Assembly (NCBI GenBank): GCA_016199935.1
Contig: JACQFS010000221.1
Location: 1 to 41,868, forward strand
Length of the DNA stretch: 41,868 nucleotides
Direction of reading: 5' to 3'
From: Verrucomicrobiota bacterium
GTDB taxonomy: Bacteria > Verrucomicrobiota > Verrucomicrobiia > Limisphaerales > JACQFS01
Shown piece by piece: positions 7,345-15,256 of this stretch. Within the stretch, counting starts at the first letter, position 1. Each line of letters opens with the position of its first letter. The notes beneath the pieces were generated by a model, which saw only the letters and a program-made list of their open reading frames with translations, was not told the DNA's origin and did not search any database. Position numbers and translations under genes: made by a program.

Positions 7345-8265
7345 ATGAGCGCGCGAATTCAAGCATCATCCGTCTATTTCATCAAATTGGGCAGGAGCGG
7401 TGGGTGGGAGGATGAGTGTCTCAGAAACAACACACTGAGACTTGGCTTTTCCGACGCCGACCACAAAAGCTGCCTGAATGGAAGATGGGAGCAGATCCAA
7501 CGCTTTTACCTTCGGCAAGGGAAGACGAAGGGAAAGGCTACTGAAACCAAAAACCAGCTCAGAGTTTTTTACGAAAGTGGTCCGAAAATTTTGTGGATCA
7601 CATTTTCCGCAAATCGACTTTGGTGGTGTTTCTCCGGAGGAAGGGTCAAAAGACTGAGAGACGGAAGTAAGCTTCGACGTGTCTTGGGCAGGTGGCGAAA
7701 TCACGACACCGGCGGGCGACCACTCGATTACGAAACGTTGAGTGGAAAACTGCTGCGGGTTCAGCGATTCCAAGGGACGATCTGCCGAGTTGATCCTGCG
7801 CTGGTGTTGAGACGAATAAACGCCGAAGTTCCGCCCGAAGTGACAAAGGCGAAAGAGATCGCAATGCGACTACAAAAGACTGTTGCCAGTCTGATCAAAA
7901 ACCTCCATTGGAAGGATTTTGAATTGCTGGTGGACTTGATCTTCGCGCGAGCGGGTTGGCAGCGCATAGGCGCGCTCGGCAAAACTCAGAAAACGATCGA
8001 TATCGAGCTTGTTTCCCCCGTTCTCGGTGAGAAGGCTGTGGTTCAAGTGAAATCCCAATCTTCGAAAAGGGAACTCGATAGATATTGGGCGGAGTTTAGT
8101 CGGATGAAAGATTTCTCTCGGCTCTTCTACGTTGTCCATTCTTCGAATGACGCATTCCGCGGTGTCACTCGGCACCGACGGTTGAGACTCTTGCTTGTGG
8201 ATGACGTTGCTGAACTTGCGATCCATTCGGGACTTGTCGACTGGGTTCTTAAAAAATGCTCATGA
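7345..8265 (+). CDS. Probable type IV-like restriction nuclease: PUA/EVE-like N-terminus plus Mrr-like PD-(D/E)XK domain
   Basis: 306 residues. The C-terminal part (about 185-280) has the hallmarks of an Mrr_cat-type nuclease. These are a helix with E193 (LHWKDFELLVDLIF), then D219 in TIDIEL, then a QxK in VVQVKSQ (Q234, K236), followed by a helix and a beta-strand. The N-terminal 150 residues begin YFIKLGRSGGWEDECLRNN and have the aromatic-rich layout of PUA/EVE-like modified-base readers (WEQIQRFY, FYESGPKILWITF). That assignment is by pattern only. The product would cleave DNA carrying foreign modifications. The gene uses many more A/T-ending codons than its neighbours and interrupts a metabolic gene series, which suggests transfer. 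Its stop overlaps the next SDR start. No methyltransferase or helicase partner is nearby. Confidence 0.7.
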   Translation: MSARIQASSVYFIKLGRSGGWEDECLRNNTLRLGFSDADHKSCLNGRWEQIQRFYLRQGKTKGKATETKNQLRVFYESGPKILWITFSANRLWWCFSGGRVKRLRDGSKLRRVLGRWRNHDTGGRPLDYETLSGKLLRVQRFQGTICRVDPALVLRRINAEVPPEVTKAKEIAMRLQKTVASLIKNLHWKDFELLVDLIFARAGWQRIGALGKTQKTIDIELVSPVLGEKAVVQVKSQSSKRELDRYWAEFSRMKDFSRLFYVVHSSNDAFRGVTRHRRLRLLLVDDVAELAIHSGLVDWVLKKCS

Positions 8266-9038
8266 GCACCTCCCTCCAAGACAAAGTCCTCCTCGTCACC
8301 GGCGGCACGTCGGGCATCGGCGAGGCGTGCAGCCGGCATTTCGCGGTGCTCGGCGCGCGCGTGGTCATCTCTTCGAACCAGGACGACCGCGGCGCGGCGC
8401 TCGAAAAGGAATTGCGCGCGGCGGGCCGCGACGTGCGCTTCGTGTTCGCCGACGTGTCGCGCGAGGACAGCGTGCAGGCGATGGTCGCGCGCACGGTGGA
8501 GCTTTACGGGCGCATTGACGGCGTGCATTGCAACGCGGGCGTCTGGGGCAAGGGCAAGGTCACCGAGTTCAACGACGCCGCGTGGGAAAAAATCATGGGC
8601 GCGAATGTGAAGAGCGTGTTCTGGACGGCGAAGCACGTCGTGCCCGTGATGGAGCGGCAGGGCAAGGGCGTGCTGCTCATCACGACTTCGGTGGCGGCGT
8701 TCATCGGCTTCCCGGCGCACGCGCTCTACTGCGCGTCGAAGGCCGCGCTCGAATCCATGATCCGCTGCCTCGCCACCGACCACGCCGGCAAGGTGCGCGT
8801 CGTCGGCATCTGCCCCGGCACGATTGACACGCCGATGCTCGCGGCGAGTTGCGAGGGCTGGGACAAACCGGTCACCGAACTCTATGCCGAGGTCGCGCGC
8901 CGCATCCCCGTGCGCCGGCTCGGTCAGCCGCAGGACATCGCGCAAACGGCGGCGTTCCTCTTGAGCGACGAGGCGGGCTACATCAACGCGACCTCCATCG
9001 TGCTCGACGGCGGGACAATGGCGCTGCCGCCGTGGTAG
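8262..9038 (+). CDS. Short-chain dehydrogenase/reductase (classical SDR)
   Basis: 258 residues from the ATG at 8262, which overlaps the nuclease stop as ATGA; an ATG two codons upstream (8256) would also work. TGGTSGIG binds the cofactor, HCNAG follows beta-4, and the catalytic residues are S143 (TTSVAAF), Y156 and K160 (YCASK). PGTIDTPM and the C-terminal DGGTMALPPW complete a typical SDR. The pattern is close to sugar or sugar-acid dehydrogenases such as fucose- or gluconate-type SDRs, but the substrate cannot be fixed. Upstream of the foreign-looking nuclease, the same strand carries VOC and epimerase genes, so the SDR may once have belonged directly to that series. Confidence 0.87.
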   Translation: MSTSLQDKVLLVTGGTSGIGEACSRHFAVLGARVVISSNQDDRGAALEKELRAAGRDVRFVFADVSREDSVQAMVARTVELYGRIDGVHCNAGVWGKGKVTEFNDAAWEKIMGANVKSVFWTAKHVVPVMERQGKGVLLITTSVAAFIGFPAHALYCASKAALESMIRCLATDHAGKVRVVGICPGTIDTPMLAASCEGWDKPVTELYAEVARRIPVRRLGQPQDIAQTAAFLLSDEAGYINATSIVLDGGTMALPPW

Positions 9039-9048
9039 TCCGAAGAGT

Positions 9049-9076
9049 ATTCAGTAATCAGTGTTCAGTATTCAGT
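9049..9076. repeat. Four tandem heptamers (consensus ATTCAGT)
   Basis: Four contiguous 7-bp units: ATTCAGT (9049-9055), AATCAGT (9056-9062), GTTCAGT (9063-9069) and ATTCAGT (9070-9076). They lie in the 61-bp gap between the SDR and the GH63-like gene, just upstream of the latter's start. The 7-bp unit matches in length another intergenic array in this window (17,916). No function can be read from it. Confidence 0.7.
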
Positions 9077-9099
9077 CGGAGCTGTGGGCGAATCGTGAA

Positions 9100-10404
9100 A
9101 TGAGAATCGGTTCAAAAATCTTTCTGATGTCGGTGGTCGCGATTCTGGCGACAGCCTCGCCAGATGCGCGAGCCGCGACCAAAGAGGGCACCGCACTGCG
9201 CGACTCGTTGGTTCGTGAAGCAGCGCAGCCGGGCAAGCCCGCGTGGCTGCCGATGTTGCTCTATCTCGCGGAGCTTCACGGCCGGAGTGTTTTTCCGCCG
9301 ATGGATTATTTCCCGCATCCCTTCGAGTCCATCGGACCCGGCTATCAGGGCGGCAAGGTTTTCGGGCACATTGATCTCACGCACATCCGCCTCGACACCG
9401 TGCGCGCGCTGCCGGAACACGCGCGCAACCAGATTCGCAACGAGCTCGCGGGCCAGCAGCCGGACGGCTTGATCCCCGGCGTGATCACGTTCGACAAGGC
9501 CGGCAAAGCCGCGTGGAAACCGGGCAAAGGTTTTCCGGCAATCTGGGTGGTCTCGGTGGACGCTTACGTCGAAGTGACTGCGGACACGGGCTTCCTCAAA
9601 GAGTGCCTCGATGCGTTGCGCAAGCAGATCGGCTGGTTCGAAAAGAACCGCGCGGCGCCGGGCGGTGGGTTCTACTACCTCGACGTGATTCAAAAAACTT
9701 GGGAGAGCGGCATGGACGAGGGCATCCGCTACGATCAACGCCCGCCCGCCGCGGCCGCGAGCGTGGACGCCACGTCGCACGTCTTTATGCTCTACGAACA
9801 CGCCGCACGCTGGAGTCGGAAACTCGGACAACCGCACAGCGCCTGGGAGGACAAGGCGAAGGCGTTGCAGCAATTCATCCAAACCAAACTGTGGGACGCG
9901 CAGAGCGGCTTCTTCTACGACAGTTGGATTGTCCGCGAACCCGGTCGGCGGCATCTGGCCTTCGAGGGAATGTGGCCGGTGGTAACGGGCGCAGCCAGCG
10001 ACGCTCAGGCGAAGCGCGTCATCGAACATCTGCTGAACCCGAAGGAGTTTTTCTCGCCGCATCCGATTTCGACCGTGGCGTTGAACGATCCGAAGTTTGA
10101 ACTGCGCATGTGGCGCGGGCCGGTGTGGAACTGCATGACCTACTGGGCCGCGCGCGGCTGCCTGCGCTACGGGCAAAACGACGCCGCGCGGAAACTTCTC
10201 GAAGCGGCGCTCGATTCGACCGCGGTCCAGTTCAAGCGGACGGGGACGATCTGGGAATTTTACCACCCGCAATTGGGCGACCAGAAATCACTTTACCGCA
10301 AACCGAAGGGCCGGCACATACCGTGTGAGGATTACCTTGGCCACAATCCGCTGTTCGCGATGGCCGATCTGTGGCGGAAATGCGGCGGAGCCACGGCCAA
10401 GTAA
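9100..10404 (+). CDS. Exported GH63/MGH1-like (alpha/alpha)6-barrel glycoside hydrolase
   Basis: 434 residues from the ATG at 9100; residues 1-26 are a signal peptide (cleavage near ARA-ATK). An upstream start at 9061 only adds repeat-derived residues. Family features are the segment ESGMDEGIRYD with candidate acid D206, RGPVWNCMTYWAARG, and near the end GTIWEFYHP with candidate base E386, followed by LGHNPLFAMADLWRK. This pattern belongs to GH63 glucosidases, GH37-like trehalases and mannosylglycerate hydrolase-like enzymes. It probably removes alpha-linked glucose or mannose units in the periplasm. It is followed on the same strand by the rhodanese gene after 144 bp holding a small palindrome. 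Confidence 0.82.
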   Translation: MRIGSKIFLMSVVAILATASPDARAATKEGTALRDSLVREAAQPGKPAWLPMLLYLAELHGRSVFPPMDYFPHPFESIGPGYQGGKVFGHIDLTHIRLDTVRALPEHARNQIRNELAGQQPDGLIPGVITFDKAGKAAWKPGKGFPAIWVVSVDAYVEVTADTGFLKECLDALRKQIGWFEKNRAAPGGGFYYLDVIQKTWESGMDEGIRYDQRPPAAAASVDATSHVFMLYEHAARWSRKLGQPHSAWEDKAKALQQFIQTKLWDAQSGFFYDSWIVREPGRRHLAFEGMWPVVTGAASDAQAKRVIEHLLNPKEFFSPHPISTVALNDPKFELRMWRGPVWNCMTYWAARGCLRYGQNDAARKLLEAALDSTAVQFKRTGTIWEFYHPQLGDQKSLYRKPKGRHIPCEDYLGHNPLFAMADLWRKCGGATAK

Positions 10405-10410
10405 GGTCAT

Positions 10411-10483
10411 GTTGAGAGAGGGCGTTTTCGAATTCAGCCGCGGAGCGGCGCAGGAAGGCGGCCCTCAGCGTGGGCCTCTCACG
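10411..10483. repeat. Weak inverted-repeat element between GH63-like and rhodanese genes
   Basis: The ends carry TGAGAG (left) and CTCTCA (right) in inverted orientation. In the middle is a short perfect hairpin, 10437-10449 (GCCGC, GGA, GCGGC). The layout echoes the stronger compound palindrome at 1943-2096, but the arms are short and imperfect. It may be a decayed dispersed repeat; no gene is present here. Confidence 0.35.
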
Positions 10484-10548
10484 AATCTTTTACAAATTCC
10501 GAACTTCCCGCTGACACATTGCCCGGCGGCTTGCGCCAGGGTGCGGGC

Positions 10549-11058
10549 ATGAAATTGATACTCGTTTCCCTTGTCGTCCTTGCCCCGATGCTTCGCGCCG
10601 CGGACAAGATTCCCAATCCACTCATTGACTACGCCCGCTTCCGGCAGATCACGCGGGAGGTCGCGCCCATCCGCGAGCAGCACCGCCTCACGGAGGAACA
10701 ATTCGCCGCGATGTCCGCCGAACGCGGCACCGTGGTGCTCGATGCCCGGAGCGCGGACAAATACGTGCTGCGTCACATCTGCGGAGCCGTGAGCCTGCCC
10801 TTCGCAGATTTCACCGCCGAGTCGCTGGCGAAAGTCATCCCGTCGAAATCCACGCGGGTGCTGATTTACTGCAACAACAACTTTCAAGGCGCGCCCATCG
10901 CGTTTGCGTCGAAGTCGCCGGCGGCCTCGCTCAACATCTCCACCTACATCTCGCTGGCGACTTACGGTTACACGAACATCTACGAACTGGGGCCGTTGCT
11001 CGACGTGACCACCACGAAGCTGACCTTCGAGGGCACTGAGGTGAAACCTGAGAAGTAG
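10549..11058 (+). CDS. Exported single-domain rhodanese-like protein
   Basis: 169 residues from the ATG at 10549; the upstream start at 10519 gives no signal peptide in frame. Residues 1-18 are a signal peptide (cleavage after LRA). A rhodanese domain occupies about 55-150, with VVLDARSADKYVLRHICGA typical of the first half and C108 in LIYCNNNFQG as the active-site persulfide cysteine. Rhodaneses transfer sulfane sulfur; periplasmic single-domain forms may take part in sulfur trafficking or redox repair. The active-site loop is Asn-rich rather than the usual positively charged type, so catalytic activity is uncertain. Convergent with the oxidoreductase at 11075, only 16 bp apart. Confidence 0.8.
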   Translation: MKLILVSLVVLAPMLRAADKIPNPLIDYARFRQITREVAPIREQHRLTEEQFAAMSAERGTVVLDARSADKYVLRHICGAVSLPFADFTAESLAKVIPSKSTRVLIYCNNNFQGAPIAFASKSPAASLNISTYISLATYGYTNIYELGPLLDVTTTKLTFEGTEVKPEK

Positions 11059-11074
11059 CGAGGTTGACCGTGGC

Positions 11075-12076
11075 TCAGGAAATTTTCACGAGTTGCCCCG
11101 TCGCCGCCGACTGCTCGGCCGCAAGACAGGCGCGGACGGCTTCGCGGGATTCCTCGGCGGTGATGACGGTGGGCTTGGTGCCCTTGGCGACGCAGTTGGC
11201 GAAGTAGGCGAGTTCCTCGCGTAGCGCGCCGCTCAGTTTGCCGTGGATGGTCGGCCAGTAGGTCGTGTCGGGGCAGCGCGCGCCGTCCTTGTCCACGATC
11301 ATCAGGTTCGGGTGCGTGTCGTGGATCGAGACCGAGCCTTCGGTGCCGACGACTTCGAGGCGTTCATCAATTTGGAAGGGCGTGGTGTTCGGCAGGCACC
11401 AGACGGATTCGAGGATGCACGACGCGCCGCTCTCCAGCCGATACATGACCTGGCCGAGATCGGGATGCGCGTGGTTGCGGAACTTCACCGTCTGTGCGTA
11501 GGCCGACACCGCGCGCGAACCGCTGAACCAGAACATCAGGTCCGTGTCATGCACGCCGTCGCCGATGATGGGGCCGATCTTGTCGAGCACTGAGGCGCCG
11601 ACCCACGCGGGGAGGTTGCGGCGCGAATACATGGAAATGATTTTGCCGATCTTGCCCGCGGCGATTTCCTGCTTGGCGGCGGCGTAGCGCGGATTGAATC
11701 GGCAGATGTGGCCGACCATGAAGAAACCCTTGGCCGCCTTGGCCGCGTTCACGATCGCGTCGCAGTCGGCCAGCGTGGAGGCCATCGGCTTTTCGAGGAA
11801 GACGTGCTTGCCCGCCTTGAGCGCGGCGAGAGTCGGCGCAGCGTGCCGGTCCCACATGGTGGTGATGCTCACGGCTTCCAACTCGGGATCGGCGAGCATC
11901 GCGTGGAAGTCGGTGAAGGTTTTCTTCGCGCCGAATTTCTTCGCGACTTCGCCGAGCCGCTCGGCATTCCGCGTGCAGAGCGAATGGATTTCCACGTTCG
12001 GAATCGCCGCGAGCGCTTCGCAATGCTTTTCACCGAACCAGCCGAGGCCGAGGACGCCGTAGTTTATTTTTTTCAT
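11075..12076 (-). CDS. Gfo/Idh/MocA-family NAD(P)-dependent oxidoreductase
   Basis: 333 residues. The N-terminal Rossmann domain starts YGVLGLGWFG, and the family's EKP motif is at E95-K96-P97 (K96 contacts cofactor and substrate). The C-terminal alpha/beta domain carries GDGVHDTD, with H176 and D179 matching the catalytic His and its partner. Such enzymes oxidise inositols, sugars and sugar acids. There is no Tat or other signal, so it is cytosolic. It is divergent from the SMP-30-type lactonase gene across 59 bp, a natural pairing in which a dehydrogenase makes a lactone and the lactonase opens it. Neither promoter is obvious. Confidence 0.88.
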   Translation of the reverse strand: MKKINYGVLGLGWFGEKHCEALAAIPNVEIHSLCTRNAERLGEVAKKFGAKKTFTDFHAMLADPELEAVSITTMWDRHAAPTLAALKAGKHVFLEKPMASTLADCDAIVNAAKAAKGFFMVGHICRFNPRYAAAKQEIAAGKIGKIISMYSRRNLPAWVGASVLDKIGPIIGDGVHDTDLMFWFSGSRAVSAYAQTVKFRNHAHPDLGQVMYRLESGASCILESVWCLPNTTPFQIDERLEVVGTEGSVSIHDTHPNLMIVDKDGARCPDTTYWPTIHGKLSGALREELAYFANCVAKGTKPTVITAEESREAVRACLAAEQSAATGQLVKIS

Positions 12077-12135
12077 GAGGGGAACTGGCGCAGAGCATTG
12101 CCCCGCGCTACTTTTGCGGCAAGACCGAACCCGCC

Positions 12136-12990
12136 ATGACCGCCGCGCCGACCATGCTGATCAATCTCCACTGCGAGCTGGGGGAGAACCCGCTTTGGAA
12201 CCCGGACGACGGCTGCCTGTATTGGGAGGACATCACGGGCGGAAAAATCCACCGCTACGAACTCGCCAGGGGAAAGCACACGCAGCTCTACAGCGGCGAA
12301 CGCGTCGGCGGCTTCACGTTTCAATCCACCGGCGACCTGCTGCTCTTCCGCGTGAACGACCTCGCGCTCCTCAAACCCGACGGGCGCGTCGCCGTGCTGC
12401 GGCCGTTTTCGGACCACGGCATGGAGCGGTTCAACGACGTCATCGCCGCGCCCGACGGTTGCGTGATCGCGGGCACGATTGGGAAAACAGAAACGAGCGG
12501 CGGCGTGTTCCGGTTCGACCATCGCGGCCAGGCAAAACTGCTGTGGCGCGGCACGGGCTGCTCCAACGGCATGGGTTTCTCGCCGGACCAGCGGACGTTT
12601 TACTGGACGTGCTCGACCACGCGCCGCCTGTGCGCGTTCGACTACGACCGCCTGACGGGCACCTTCAGCCACGAGCGCGTGCTGTATCGCGCGACCAAGG
12701 ACGAGGGCATCCCCGACGGACTCGCGGTGGACGCGGAGGGCGAGTTGTGGTCGGCGCGCTGGGACGGCTTCGCGCTCGTGCATCACGCGCCGGACGGAAA
12801 GGTGCTGGAGAAAATCTCCTTCCCCGTCGCGAAGGTCAGCTCGGTGTGCTTCGGCGGCGCGGAACTGGACCAGATGTTCCTGACCACGGCGGGCGGTTCC
12901 GCCGGGAGCGACACGCTCGATGGCGCCGTGTTCCAACTCGCAACCGGGCGGCGCGGGCAGCGGGAGTTCAAGTCGCTGATTGGCGTATGA
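12136..12990 (+). CDS. SMP-30/gluconolactonase-type lactonase
   Basis: 284 residues, six-bladed propeller family. The divalent-metal residues are all visible: E17 (LGENPLW), N144 (CSNGMGFS) and D194 (PDGLAVD), with N100 (RFNDV) as the substrate-side Asn. These match E18, N154, D204 and N103 of regucalcin in order and spacing. It would hydrolyse an aldonolactone to the acid in the cytosol; no signal peptide is seen. It sits divergent to the Gfo/Idh/MocA oxidoreductase, supporting an oxidise-then-hydrolyse sugar pathway. The start follows CCGCC and has no Shine-Dalgarno motif. Confidence 0.9.
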   Translation: MTAAPTMLINLHCELGENPLWNPDDGCLYWEDITGGKIHRYELARGKHTQLYSGERVGGFTFQSTGDLLLFRVNDLALLKPDGRVAVLRPFSDHGMERFNDVIAAPDGCVIAGTIGKTETSGGVFRFDHRGQAKLLWRGTGCSNGMGFSPDQRTFYWTCSTTRRLCAFDYDRLTGTFSHERVLYRATKDEGIPDGLAVDAEGELWSARWDGFALVHHAPDGKVLEKISFPVAKVSSVCFGGAELDQMFLTTAGGSAGSDTLDGAVFQLATGRRGQREFKSLIGV

Positions 12991-12992
12991 GA

Positions 12993-13074
12993 GTTGGGGG
13001 CGGTGATGCGCCGCGTAATGAATGTTGGCGCAACCGCCTCCGCGTGATAGAGACGCGGTCAGTCACCGCCCAAC
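12993..13074 (+). other. Structured three-way-junction element, 13 bp before the next start
   Basis: Closing stem: 12993-13006 pairs with 13063-13074 (12 base pairs with a 2-nt GG bulge). Inside are two independent hairpins: 13007-13012 with 13027-13032 (TGCGCC/GGCGCA), and 13040-13045 with 13053-13058 (CCGCGT/ACGCGG). All stems are perfectly complementary apart from the bulge. It starts 3 bp after the lactonase stop and ends 12 bases before the ATG at 13087, so it would lie in the 5' leader of the glycosidase mRNA. It could be a cis-regulatory RNA, a terminator for the lactonase gene or a dispersed palindromic repeat. I do not recognise it as a known riboswitch. Confidence 0.5.
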
Positions 13075-13086
13075 AAAACTCCAGCC

Positions 13087-15141
13087 ATGAAATGGCTTCT
13101 CCTCATTCTGCTCGTTGCGGCCGGCGGTGATGGCGCGGCCCTGACCGCGCAAAAGCTTCCGCCTCAGACGCCCTCGACTGTGGGCCCGAGCGACGACTTC
13201 GATGCCCTGCTGGAACGGCTGCGGCAGGAAAGCCCCGGCGAATACGCGAAGGTCCGGCAGCTCGCGGAGCGCGACCGCGCTTCGGCGCTGCGCTTCTTGC
13301 GGCAACGCTTTGGCGGAACGTCCGCCCCGATTTCCGCCAAGCCCGGTCCGGACAAGCCGCCGGCCAAGTCGCCGGCGACTGCGGACAGTCTCAAGCCACC
13401 CGCCGCCGCGCCGCCGCTGCCGGCGCGCCACGATCGCTTCGAGAAAATTGAAACCATCAACGTCGGCGAGTTCACCGTCGAGCTGTGCCGCCGTGACGAT
13501 GGCGCGTTCGGGCTTGGGGAAATCCGGCGCGGCCCGCTGCGGTTGCGGCGCACGGATTTTCTGGTGACGTGGCGGGTGGACGGCAAGTTCCCGCGCTTCG
13601 AGCGGCGCGAGGGATTGGCCGTGCGGCTGCGCGACCCGGTGGCGAGCGTGACGTTCGCGCCCGAGCGGCGCGCGAGCGCGGGCACGGGCTTCACCGGTTT
13701 CAGCATCCGTTTCCAAACTTCCGCCGGGCCGGTGGTCGAGACCGCGTCGTGGGAACTCGGCGGCGACACGCGCGGGCTGGATTACATTGACGGCTACCGC
13801 GGCTGGCACGCGCCGCCGTCGTGGACGCGTGCCGCCGCGGTGCCGGAGACGAATCCGAAACTGCTGCCGTCGCTGCTGCACGGCACGGGTTTTCAGTTCG
13901 AGCACGGGCGCGACGGCGCGCTGCTGCATTTTCACACCACGCCCGGCGACCGCCTGCGCAACGCCTCACGCGGCGCGGCGCTGGAGTTCGAGACCACGCA
14001 CGACGGCGCGCCCGACCTCAAACGCTTCGTCTTCGTCACGGCCGGCGGCAGCCGCACGGACCTGTGGACGCGCGCCTTCGAGGTTGCGCACGCGGAAATG
14101 CGCGGGGCGCTCGGGGTGCCGGAACCCACGCGCGAGATTTGGGTGCGCTGGCCGCCGTTCAGCCGGAAGGGATTTCGCGAGACCGCCGTCGAGTGCGCCG
14201 GGATTTCCGCGCGCGAGGGTTTCAGCGGCGTCTGCCTCGATGTCATCTGGGACAACGCCGACTTCCACGGCGGTAAGAAAAACATGAACGTGCGCGACTA
14301 CGCCATCTGCCCCGGCTACGGCGGCGAGGCGGGCCTGCACGCGTTGATGGACGAGTGCCGCCGGCGCGGGCTGCGCGTCAATGCGTGGACGCCCGCGGGC
14401 CATCTCTGGAGCGCGTCGCCGGTGTGGCCGGCGCATCCGGACTGGCTATTGAAAAATGCGCGCGGCGAAAATTTCGCGAACCCCAGCGGCAATCCGCACG
14501 GCGCGCTCGACTCCGGCTTCCGCGACTACTACCGCGAACGCGTCGTGGGCGCGGTGAAACAGTTCGGCTTCGACGGCCTCTGGCTCGACACGCACCTCGG
14601 CTACGCGCAGCAATGGCACCGGCCGCAGCACGGCGCGCAGCTCGCGTCGCTGTATCTCGATTTCATCCGCGCCGGCGCGCGGCAACTGCTCGTCGAGGGC
14701 GACGCCGCGGCGCTCGGCGCCTACAGCGTCTTCCTGACCGACGACCATGCGCGCGGCTGGAAGAATTTCGCCGAGCCGGAACTCTTCCTTGGCGCGAGCA
14801 TCCAGGCGGGCTTCAGCGAGCCGCGTTTCTATCGCGAACATTTCCGGCGCTTTGCCGCCGCGGGCGCGCCGTGGGTGGTGGACTGGGATTTTCTCCACAG
14901 CCCGAAGCTGGCGGGGCCGGAGTTCGACGCCGCGCGCCGCGAGGCGTTGCAGGTCGTGCAGGATTACGCGCGCGTGAAGGACCGCATGGCGCACCGTTTT
15001 GCCCACGCCGACGGCAGCGGCTACACGTGGACCAACGACCGCGACGCGGCCCGGGTGGTGTGGTTGTTGGCGGACGCGCCGCTGCCCGATGGCCGTCGCG
15101 GCGAGGCGGGCAAGGTTTACCTGGTGGAGGCCGGCCGGTGA
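13087..15141 (+). CDS. Exported TIM-barrel glycoside hydrolase, clan-D (GH36/GH31)-like
   Basis: 684 residues. A signal peptide covers about residues 1-18. A helical stretch (about 35-80) and a Pro/Ala-rich linker follow. A beta-sandwich-like middle region runs to about 345, then a TIM barrel from about 350 to 640. The barrel shows GLRVNAWTPAGHLW and FDGLWLDTHLGY, where D501 sits at the nucleophile position of GH36/GH31-type alpha-glycosidases (pattern DG-x-W-x-D). C-terminal YTWTNDRDAARVVWLL looks like the start of a closing beta domain, and the protein ends soon after, shorter than usual. Substrate unknown; an alpha-galactosidase- or alpha-glucosidase-like activity is the best guess. A structured element occupies its leader (12993-13074). 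Confidence 0.68.
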   Translation: MKWLLLILLVAAGGDGAALTAQKLPPQTPSTVGPSDDFDALLERLRQESPGEYAKVRQLAERDRASALRFLRQRFGGTSAPISAKPGPDKPPAKSPATADSLKPPAAAPPLPARHDRFEKIETINVGEFTVELCRRDDGAFGLGEIRRGPLRLRRTDFLVTWRVDGKFPRFERREGLAVRLRDPVASVTFAPERRASAGTGFTGFSIRFQTSAGPVVETASWELGGDTRGLDYIDGYRGWHAPPSWTRAAAVPETNPKLLPSLLHGTGFQFEHGRDGALLHFHTTPGDRLRNASRGAALEFETTHDGAPDLKRFVFVTAGGSRTDLWTRAFEVAHAEMRGALGVPEPTREIWVRWPPFSRKGFRETAVECAGISAREGFSGVCLDVIWDNADFHGGKKNMNVRDYAICPGYGGEAGLHALMDECRRRGLRVNAWTPAGHLWSASPVWPAHPDWLLKNARGENFANPSGNPHGALDSGFRDYYRERVVGAVKQFGFDGLWLDTHLGYAQQWHRPQHGAQLASLYLDFIRAGARQLLVEGDAAALGAYSVFLTDDHARGWKNFAEPELFLGASIQAGFSEPRFYREHFRRFAAAGAPWVVDWDFLHSPKLAGPEFDAARREALQVVQDYARVKDRMAHRFAHADGSGYTWTNDRDAARVVWLLADAPLPDGRRGEAGKVYLVEAGR

Positions 15142-15256
15142 GGGGCGTTCGCGGGCCGGCATTTCCTTTGATGGATTCGCCCGGGTCGTCCGTCTGAAAA
15201 ATTCCTCGCGCCGGGTTGCTTCGGTCGCGGGAATCGTTTTGAATCCTTTCCATCCT

